Source of the DNA: JBCBAP01 sp038532435
GTDB lineage: Bacteria > Pseudomonadota > Alphaproteobacteria > Rhodobacterales > Rhodobacteraceae
DNA: 13,149 nt
Direction of reading: 5' to 3'
Assembly: GCA_038532435.1 (NCBI GenBank)
Contig: JBCBAP010000081.1
Coordinates: 1 to 13,149 of the forward strand
This document shows positions 6,497 to 11,423 of this stretch, in pieces. Numbering within the stretch: the stretch's first letter is position 1; every line of letters begins with the position of its first letter. The translations under genes and the position numbers were made by a program. The notes beneath the pieces are model-generated. The model was not told the DNA's origin. It made no database searches and saw nothing but the letters and a program-made list of their open reading frames with translations.

Positions 6497-7183
6497 TTAC
6501 GAAGACAGTCTGTATCCACCGGACTCTGTAACAAGAATGGTTGCGTTCGACGGATCGGGCTCAATCTTCTGGCGAAGGCGGTAGATATGCGTCTCTAGCG
6601 TGTGAGTCGTCACCGCAGAGTTGTATCCCCAGACCTCGTGCAGCAGGACGTCCCGCTGAACCACGCCATCGTTTGCCCGATAGAGGAATTTCAGGATGTT
6701 GGTTTCCTTCTCCGTCAGGCGAATTTTCTTTTCGTTGTCGTCGGTTAGCAGCTTCGCCGACGGCTTGAACGTGTAGTGCCCGATCGTGAACACCGCATCC
6801 TCGGATTGTTCGTGCTGGCGCAGCTGCGCGCGAATGCGGGCGAGAAGCACCGGAAACTTGAACGGTTTGGTCACGTAGTCGTTCGCACCTGAGTCGAGGC
6901 CGAGGATTGTGTCCGCATCGGAAATATGTCCGGTCAGCATGACAATCGGACACTTGATTCCCTGCTTGCGCATCAGACGGCATAGCTCACGTCCGTCCAT
7001 GTCAGGCAGTCCGACATCGAGGATAACCAGATCGTAGTGTCCCTGCTTCGACTTCTCGAGCCCGCTGGAGCCGTCTCCGGCCTCGAACACATCGAACTCT
7101 TCGGTCAGGACGAGCTGGTCGGCGAGGACTTCCCGGAGGTCCTCATCATCGTCCACCAGCAGAATGCGTTTCAGACTACTCAT
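6497..7183 (-). CDS. cenR: OmpR/PhoB-type DNA-binding response regulator, CenR-like
   Basis: A 228-residue two-component regulator. The receiver domain (about 1-120) has the acidic pocket Asp11-Asp13, phosphoacceptor Asp56 (LVILDVGLPDMDG), switch Thr84 and Lys106 (KPF). A winged-helix DNA-binding domain (about 130-226) ends in the recognition-helix region VTTHTLETHIYRLRQKIE and GGYRLSS. The sequence GLPDMDGR...IVMLTGH...LGLDSGANDYVTKPF and the EVWGYNS...THTLE segment closely resemble what I recall of CenR, the essential envelope and cell-division regulator of Caulobacter and Rhodobacter; this naming is from memory. ATG 7183 was chosen because GGAGG lies seven bases upstream on the minus strand; an in-frame opening 31 codons earlier encodes no receiver-domain sequence. 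No histidine kinase is adjacent, as expected for an orphan regulator. It is divergent from ribA. Confidence 0.9.
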   Translation of the reverse strand: MSSLKRILLVDDDEDLREVLADQLVLTEEFDVFEAGDGSSGLEKSKQGHYDLVILDVGLPDMDGRELCRLMRKQGIKCPIVMLTGHISDADTILGLDSGANDYVTKPFKFPVLLARIRAQLRQHEQSEDAVFTIGHYTFKPSAKLLTDDNEKKIRLTEKETNILKFLYRANDGVVQRDVLLHEVWGYNSAVTTHTLETHIYRLRQKIEPDPSNATILVTESGGYRLSS

Positions 7184-7247
7184 CTCAGATCCTCCCAAGG
7201 GTACGGGGCGCGGCTGGGCCCGGTCATGAGGAAAGGGATGTAAATTC

Positions 7248-7273
7248 GCCCCGCATTTCGCAACCTGCGGGGC
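7248..7273. repeat. 8-bp perfect inverted repeat between cenR-like gene and ribA
   Basis: GCCCCGCA (7248-7255) and TGCGGGGC (7266-7273) are separated by 10 bases. There is no T-run on either side that would make it a terminator. It sits in the 184-base divergent promoter region, 65 bases upstream of the response-regulator start, so an operator or a 5' UTR hairpin is possible. No FMN riboswitch elements are visible upstream of ribA. Confidence 0.5.
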
Positions 7274-7367
7274 CAAACGTTCACAGAGGTGTTAGGGCAG
7301 GGCGCAATTTGTTTCACATTCGCGATGCGATGGATATATCACCGCGGTCAGGAAAGCGGGGATCACT

Positions 7368-8456
7368 ATGTCACTCAGGCTGACAGCTGAAGAGCGGATC
7401 GCACGGGCGCGGGCGGATCTGCGCATGGGAGTGCCCGCGGTGTTGACCGGGCAGGACCCGGCGCTCGTGGTCGCGGCGGAGACGATGAGCGCGGATCGGC
7501 TTGCCGATCTCAACGCACTCGACGGTGCGCTTGACCTTGCCATCACCGTCCGTCGGGCGGAGACGTTGCGCGCCCGTGCCTATGATGGGGACGTCGCCCG
7601 CATTGCGGTTCCGGCAGATGCGGACCACCGGTGGATCCGGGCAACGGCGGATCCGTCGGCCGACCTCAGCACACCGCTGAAGGGCCCTTACATGAGCCGC
7701 CGGGAGGGGTCGGCGGACGCCCACCGGGCGGGGATCGCGCTGTGCAAGCAGGCGCATCTGCTCCCGGCCTGCCTTGTGCTGCCGTTGACCGATGCGGAGC
7801 GTCTCGCCGCCGAGCACGACCTGCGCACGGTCGAGATCAGTGAGGTCCTGCGGCTGCAGGCGGAGCACAGCCCGCTCGAGCAGGTGAGCTCTGCCCGCGT
7901 GCCGCTGGAAGTGTCCAAGGCCGGTCGCGTCCATGTCTTCCGCCCCCGGGATGGAGGGGAGGAGCATTATGCGATCGAGATCGGGCAGCCTGATCGTGCG
8001 AAGCCGGTGCTGAGCCGCCTGCACTCCGCCTGCTTTACCGGAGACCTTGCCGGGTCGCTCAAGTGCGATTGCGGGCCGCAACTGCGCGCAGCCCTCGGGC
8101 AGATCGGTGCGGAGGGGGCAGGTGTCCTGCTCTACATGAATCAGGAGGGCCGTGGCATCGGGTTGGCAAACAAGATGCGGGCCTACTCGCTGCAGGATCA
8201 GGGCTTCGACACGGTGGAGGCGAACCATCGCCTCGGCTTTGAAGATGACGAGAGGGACTTCCGCCTTGGCGCGGAAATCCTGCTCGCCATGGGCTTTTCC
8301 GCCACGAAGCTGATGACCAACAACCCGGGCAAGGTTGCCATGATGGAGGCGTCCGGCGTTGCAGTGGCGGAGCGCGTTCCTCTCCTCGTCGGCAAGACGG
8401 AGGAGAACGCAGGGTACCTCGCGACCAAGGCGGCGAAGAGCGGCCACCTTCTGTGA
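7368..8456 (+). CDS. ribA: GTP cyclohydrolase II with degenerate N-terminal RibB-like domain
   Basis: A 362-residue enzyme that opens GTP to 2,5-diamino-6-ribosylamino-pyrimidinone 5'-phosphate, the first step of riboflavin synthesis. The C-terminal catalytic domain (about 175-362) has the zinc cysteines Cys222, Cys233 and Cys235 (HSACFTGDLAGSLKCDCG), NQEGRGIGLANKMRAYSLQ from 258, FDTVEANHRLGF, DERDF and LMTNNPGKV. The N-terminal 170 residues look like a RibB (3,4-dihydroxy-2-butanone-4-phosphate synthase) relic: RMGVPAVL and SRREGSADAHRAGIALCKQAHLLPA match RibB regions in layout, but the acidic EDRENEGD catalytic motif is missing. Monofunctional GTP cyclohydrolase II is therefore the likely role, and a separate RibB is expected elsewhere. 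ATG 7368 is preceded by a weak purine-rich site (AGGAAAGCGGGG). Its stop codon overlaps the next gene. Confidence 0.93.
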   Translation: MSLRLTAEERIARARADLRMGVPAVLTGQDPALVVAAETMSADRLADLNALDGALDLAITVRRAETLRARAYDGDVARIAVPADADHRWIRATADPSADLSTPLKGPYMSRREGSADAHRAGIALCKQAHLLPACLVLPLTDAERLAAEHDLRTVEISEVLRLQAEHSPLEQVSSARVPLEVSKAGRVHVFRPRDGGEEHYAIEIGQPDRAKPVLSRLHSACFTGDLAGSLKCDCGPQLRAALGQIGAEGAGVLLYMNQEGRGIGLANKMRAYSLQDQGFDTVEANHRLGFEDDERDFRLGAEILLAMGFSATKLMTNNPGKVAMMEASGVAVAERVPLLVGKTEENAGYLATKAAKSGHLL

Positions 8457-8947
8457 CCGACCTCGTCGTGACGCGCTGGGGCGCCCGCTATGGGCGCGCC
8501 AGCTTTCCCTGTGCCATCGGGCGTAGGGGCATCGGACACAAGCTGCGGGAGGGGGACGAGATCACCCCTGCCGGGATCTATCCGGTTCTTGCCATGAAGA
8601 TGTTCGCCCGTGCGGATCGGATTGATCCTCGCGCAGCATCCCCGACCCATCCCCGCGACATCTGGTCGGATGATCCGGCAGATCCGCTCTACAACAGCGC
8701 GATCCGTCCCGGTGACCCGTCGCGCCACCCCTGGTCGCACGAGCGTCTGTGGCGGGCCGATCCGCTCTACGACCTCGTGATCGACATTGGCTATGATGGT
8801 GGCCCCGGTGGGGGCAGCGCGATCTTCCTGCATGTGTGGCGCAAGCCCCGGCACCCGACGGCGGGATGTGTTGCTTTCCGTCGGGATCATCTGCGCTGGC
8901 TTGCCGCGCAGCTCGGACCGCCGGACAGGCTGGTCATTCAGCCGTAG
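8453..8947 (+). CDS. L,D-transpeptidase (YkuD)-family protein without signal peptide
   Basis: A 164-residue protein. The C-terminal part carries the YkuD-type catalytic signature, with His127 (IFLHVWRKP) and Cys139 in TAGCVAF, twelve residues apart. The N-terminal half contains TRWGARYGRASFPCAIGRRG and a GDEITPAGIYPV segment that matches the start of the domain (the usual pattern is a G(D)xxTPxGxYxV motif). Classical members cross-link peptidoglycan or attach lipoproteins to it in the periplasm, but this protein starts directly with the domain and has no signal peptide or membrane anchor. The start is GTG 8453, overlapping the ribA stop codon (GTGA), so it is probably translated by coupling. 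Its 3' end overlaps the convergent YggS-type gene by 10 bases. Fold assignment is fairly sure; substrate and location are unknown. Confidence 0.8.
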   Translation: MTDLVVTRWGARYGRASFPCAIGRRGIGHKLREGDEITPAGIYPVLAMKMFARADRIDPRAASPTHPRDIWSDDPADPLYNSAIRPGDPSRHPWSHERLWRADPLYDLVIDIGYDGGPGGGSAIFLHVWRKPRHPTAGCVAFRRDHLRWLAAQLGPPDRLVIQP

Positions 8948-9591
8948 ACGCGATCACCGAAGATTGCGGAGCCGACGCGGACATGCGTGGCGCCGAGGGC
9001 GATCGCCCTCTCAAAGTCGCCGCTCATTCCCATGCTGAGACCGGAAAGCCCGTTGCGCGCCGCGATCTTCGCGAGGAGGGCGAAGTGCAGCGATGGCTCC
9101 TCGTCCGCGGGCGGAATGCACATCAGACCCTGAACCGGCAGATCGAGGGACCGGCATTCCTCGATGAAGCTGTCCGCCTCAGACGGAAGGATCCCTGACT
9201 TCTGCTCTTCTTCACCGGTGTTGACCTGGATGAAGAGGTCCGGGCAGGTGCCCCTCTCCTGCGCAAGGTCCGCAAGCTTGCGGGCGAGCTTTGGGCGGTC
9301 GACCGAATGAATTGCATCGAACAGCTCCACTGCTTGCCGGGCCTTGTTGGTCTGGAGAGGGCCGATGAGGTGCAGAGCGATCCCGTCGAACCGGGAGCGG
9401 AAATCGGGCCATTTGCCCGCCGCCTCCTGCACCTTGTTCTCGCCAAAGATGCGATGACCCTGTTCAAGCACCGCTGCCACCCGTTCGTTCGGCTGAACCT
9501 TGCTTACCGCGATCAGAGAGACATCGTCGGCGGATCTCTCGGCCTTCTCGGCAGCCTTGGCGACGCGGTCGATGATGTCAGAAAGGGGCAT
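8938..9591 (-). CDS. YggS/PLPBP-family pyridoxal phosphate homeostasis protein
   Basis: A 217-residue member of the YggS (PROSC/PLPBP) family, a single-domain TIM barrel that binds pyridoxal 5'-phosphate and influences vitamin B6 and amino-acid balance; no catalytic reaction is established for the family. The PLP lysine is Lys31 in LIAVSKVQP. Other family motifs are FGENKVQEA, LHLIGPLQTNK, IQVNTGEEEQKSG, GLMCIPP, LSMGMSGDFERAI and VRVGSAIFG at the C-terminus, most of them around the phosphate-binding site. Length is normal (about 210-235). The start codon at 9589-9591 has GAGGA six bases upstream on the minus strand. The gene is separated from the porin upstream by a strong terminator, so it needs its own promoter within 9592-9650. 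Confidence 0.94.
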   Translation of the reverse strand: MPLSDIIDRVAKAAEKAERSADDVSLIAVSKVQPNERVAAVLEQGHRIFGENKVQEAAGKWPDFRSRFDGIALHLIGPLQTNKARQAVELFDAIHSVDRPKLARKLADLAQERGTCPDLFIQVNTGEEEQKSGILPSEADSFIEECRSLDLPVQGLMCIPPADEEPSLHFALLAKIAARNGLSGLSMGMSGDFERAIALGATHVRVGSAIFGDRVYG

Positions 9592-9651
9592 GGGGTGTCC
9601 TCGTGTCGGTCACCCGCGACTATGCGTGTCCCGCGACGAATGAAAACCCGC

Positions 9652-9682
9652 AAAAGAAAAGAGCGGGCCCGAAGGCCCGCTC
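9652..9682 (-). terminator. Rho-independent terminator of the porin gene
   Basis: On the minus strand GAGCGGGCC (9682-9674) pairs perfectly with GGCCCGCTC (9669-9661) around a stable TTCG tetraloop, followed by TTTTCTTTT (9660-9652). It starts 26 bases beyond the porin stop codon. This is a textbook strong terminator, as expected for a highly expressed gene. Confidence 0.93.
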
Positions 9683-9707
9683 AAATTCGTTTCCAATCCG
9701 GGATGGA

Positions 9708-10631
9708 TTAGAAGGACACGGAGATGGACGTACCCACGGAGGTGATGGTGGTGTCGTCGCTCACGGTGTCTGCGCCAGCTGCGATGTTGAACGTCGCGCC
9801 GCCACCGATCGGCATCTTGAAGAATGCACCGTAGTCGATGTCGTCGTAGTCGTCCTGCTCGAGGTCGGCGGAGACCAGAGCACCGATGGTGCCTGCGCCG
9901 GTGTCGAACTCAACGGAGCCTTCCACGATCAGCACGTCTGCGCCGCCAACTTCACCAGCGTTCATCGCTGCGATGATGGTGACCGGGCCGGTCGCAACCT
10001 TGCCGGAGAGACCGTACAGCAGGTCATCTTCACCAAAGGCTTCAACCGCTGCACCAACAGATGCCGGGCCGAAGGAGAACTGTGCACCACCGCCGATGCC
10101 GTCTTCGCCGTTCTGGGAGTCAGCTGCGACGGAGAGGAAGATGTTGCCGCCGCCGAGGTCCGGGGAGGTGTAGAGCAGCTCGTAGCCGGAGATGCCGGAG
10201 TCTGCGCGATCGTAGTCTGCCGGATCATCGACGGGCACGCCGGCTGCGATGCCGGAGTCGTCCACGATGTCTGCGGAAGGCTCAACGCCGCCTGCTGCGA
10301 TACCGATCATCGCTGCGTCGAATGCGTTGTCGTTGTCGCCGAGCTGAACGGAGCCGAATGCGCCTGCAACCTTGATGATGTGGTCGCCTGCGTTCTCACC
10401 GGATGCCTCGGAGGAGATGGTCAGACCGTTGTCGGTCGTCGTGGACGCTTCGATGGAAACGTCGAAATCCTCGAGGAGGTGGACAGAGGAGTTGTCGCCA
10501 TTGTCGGTGTACACAACACCGATGTCGGAGGAGACGCCGATCTTGACGCCGCCGCCATGACCGTCAGCGAATGCGGAGCCTGCTGCCGCAACTGCAACCA
10601 GCGCCGTGGATGCGAAGAGAACGTTTTTCAT
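9708..10631 (-). CDS. Rhodobacter-type outer-membrane porin
   Basis: A 307-residue porin precursor. A clear Sec signal peptide (MKNVLFASTALVAVAAAGSAFA, residues 1-22; a cut before Asp23 is likely) precedes a Gly-, Asp- and Ser-rich chain of alternating beta strands that ends in the aromatic residue Phe307 (SISVSF), the usual outer-membrane assembly signal. The stretch after the signal (VKIGVSSDIGVVYTDNG) and the FGSVQLGDNDNAFD segment resemble Rhodobacter porins, which form trimeric 16-strand barrels for diffusion of small solutes. Mature composition is extreme: about 48 Asp/Glu against 4 Lys and 1 Arg. GAGGG lies six bases upstream of the start codon (10629-10631). Single gene with its own terminator. 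High expression is inferred from family and signals. Confidence 0.9.
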   Translation of the reverse strand: MKNVLFASTALVAVAAAGSAFADGHGGGVKIGVSSDIGVVYTDNGDNSSVHLLEDFDVSIEASTTTDNGLTISSEASGENAGDHIIKVAGAFGSVQLGDNDNAFDAAMIGIAAGGVEPSADIVDDSGIAAGVPVDDPADYDRADSGISGYELLYTSPDLGGGNIFLSVAADSQNGEDGIGGGAQFSFGPASVGAAVEAFGEDDLLYGLSGKVATGPVTIIAAMNAGEVGGADVLIVEGSVEFDTGAGTIGALVSADLEQDDYDDIDYGAFFKMPIGGGATFNIAAGADTVSDDTTITSVGTSISVSF

Positions 10632-10706
10632 GATTGTCCCTCATGAGGTTTATTTCAGGTAGGAGCCAGTGCCCCAGTAGGCTGCGGCCACGTCTGCCCC
10701 AACTCT

Positions 10707-10740
10707 GACCGCACGTTTCTTCAATTCCGCTCGAGCGGTC
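10707..10740. promoter_or_regulatory. Nested palindromes upstream of the porin gene
   Basis: CCGCTCGAGCGG (10727-10738) is a perfect 12-base palindrome. In addition GACCGC (10707-10712) is repeated inverted as GCGGTC (10735-10740). The block lies about 75-110 bases upstream of the porin start. It could be an operator for the porin promoter, but no regulator family is recognised and no clear -10 box could be placed. Confidence 0.35.
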
Positions 10741-10790
10741 AAGGATTTCGAAACACTGTTTTGCTCTCCCGGGTGAGGTGATGCACGTTT

Positions 10791-10803
10791 GTCACAGTGT
10801 GAC
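10791..10803. promoter_or_regulatory. Inverted repeat GTCAC-AGT-GTGAC upstream of the lipoprotein gene
   Basis: GTCAC (10791-10795) and GTGAC (10799-10803) form a perfect 5-bp inverted repeat with a 3-base spacer, about 95-105 bases upstream of the DUF3576 start codon. Together with the preceding TT and following CAA it resembles a short dimeric-regulator site, but arms are short and it may be chance. Confidence 0.25.
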
Positions 10804-10897
10804 CAAGGTCCGGTCGCGCTTAGGCCCTTGTTCCGATGCGATGCGCCGGATAAGACCGGAAAACCGGGGAGAAAACCCGATGTGGGAAGGGTCGTTC

Positions 10898-11374
10898 ATG
10901 ACACAATTGACACATCTCGTGATGGCTGTCGCGCTGCTCTTTCTGGCGGCGTGCGACCTGCCTCCACCGACCGCGCCGGAGGAGGAGGAGCCTCAGGGCA
11001 TCGACGTGATCGAGCTGTTCCAGGGTCGGATCGGCGGGCTCGAGGGGCCGGGCGTTCCGGTCAATCGGTTCATCTGGTCTGCGGCCGTTGACACGCTTTC
11101 CTTCATGCCGCTCGCATCCGTTGATCCGTTCACCGGTGTAATCGTCACCGAGTGGGGGTCCGCCAACGCGTCGACCGACGAGCGGTTCAAGGCGACGGTG
11201 CTCGTGACGTCCCAGGAACTGTCGGCCAACGCGGTTCGCGTCGCCCTGTTCCGTCAGGTCCGGGATGCGGATCTATGGGTTGACGCACCTGTTGAGCCTG
11301 CCCTCGCCCGGCAGGTCGAAGATGCCATCCTGCTCCGCGCCCGCCAGTTGCGCATCGCAGACGCGACGGGCTGA
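10898..11374 (+). CDS. DUF3576 domain-containing lipoprotein
   Basis: From this start it is a 158-residue predicted lipoprotein. The N-terminus is a hydrophobic signal with a lipobox (LFLAAC, Cys19), so it should be lipid-anchored in the envelope. The remainder matches the alphaproteobacterial DUF3576 pattern: an NRFIWSAAVDTLSFMPLASVDPFTG core, GVIVTEWG, ERFKATVLV, VRVALFRQVRD and DAILLRARQLRI at the C-terminus. Function is unknown. ATG 10898 has GGGAAGGG six bases upstream; ATG 10880, in frame and with GGGGAG eight bases upstream, is an equally possible start that adds six residues. The signal has no basic residue from either start, which is unusual. Placement directly before leuS, 49 bases apart, recurs in Rhodobacterales as far as I recall. 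Confidence 0.87.
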   Translation: MTQLTHLVMAVALLFLAACDLPPPTAPEEEEPQGIDVIELFQGRIGGLEGPGVPVNRFIWSAAVDTLSFMPLASVDPFTGVIVTEWGSANASTDERFKATVLVTSQELSANAVRVALFRQVRDADLWVDAPVEPALARQVEDAILLRARQLRIADATG

Positions 11375-11423
11375 GCCGTATACATTGACCGGGCCAGGCG
11401 CCCAGAAACCAACGCAGAGACCG

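Noticed and set aside
6227..6584. Short plus-strand open frames in the xth/response-regulator spacer
   Set aside because: They lack ribosome-binding sites and protein-like composition, and overlap hairpins and the 3' end of the response-regulator gene.
7184..7276. N-terminal extension of the response regulator
   Set aside because: The internal ATG has an excellent ribosome-binding site and begins the receiver domain; the extension is non-homologous and covers the likely promoter region.
7371..8447. 358-codon open frame on the minus strand opposite ribA
   Set aside because: Shadow of ribA; no family resemblance and biased composition.
10778..10897. GTG 10778 as start of the DUF3576 lipoprotein
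   Set aside because: It would bury the lipoprotein signal 40 residues inside the protein and lacks a good ribosome-binding site.
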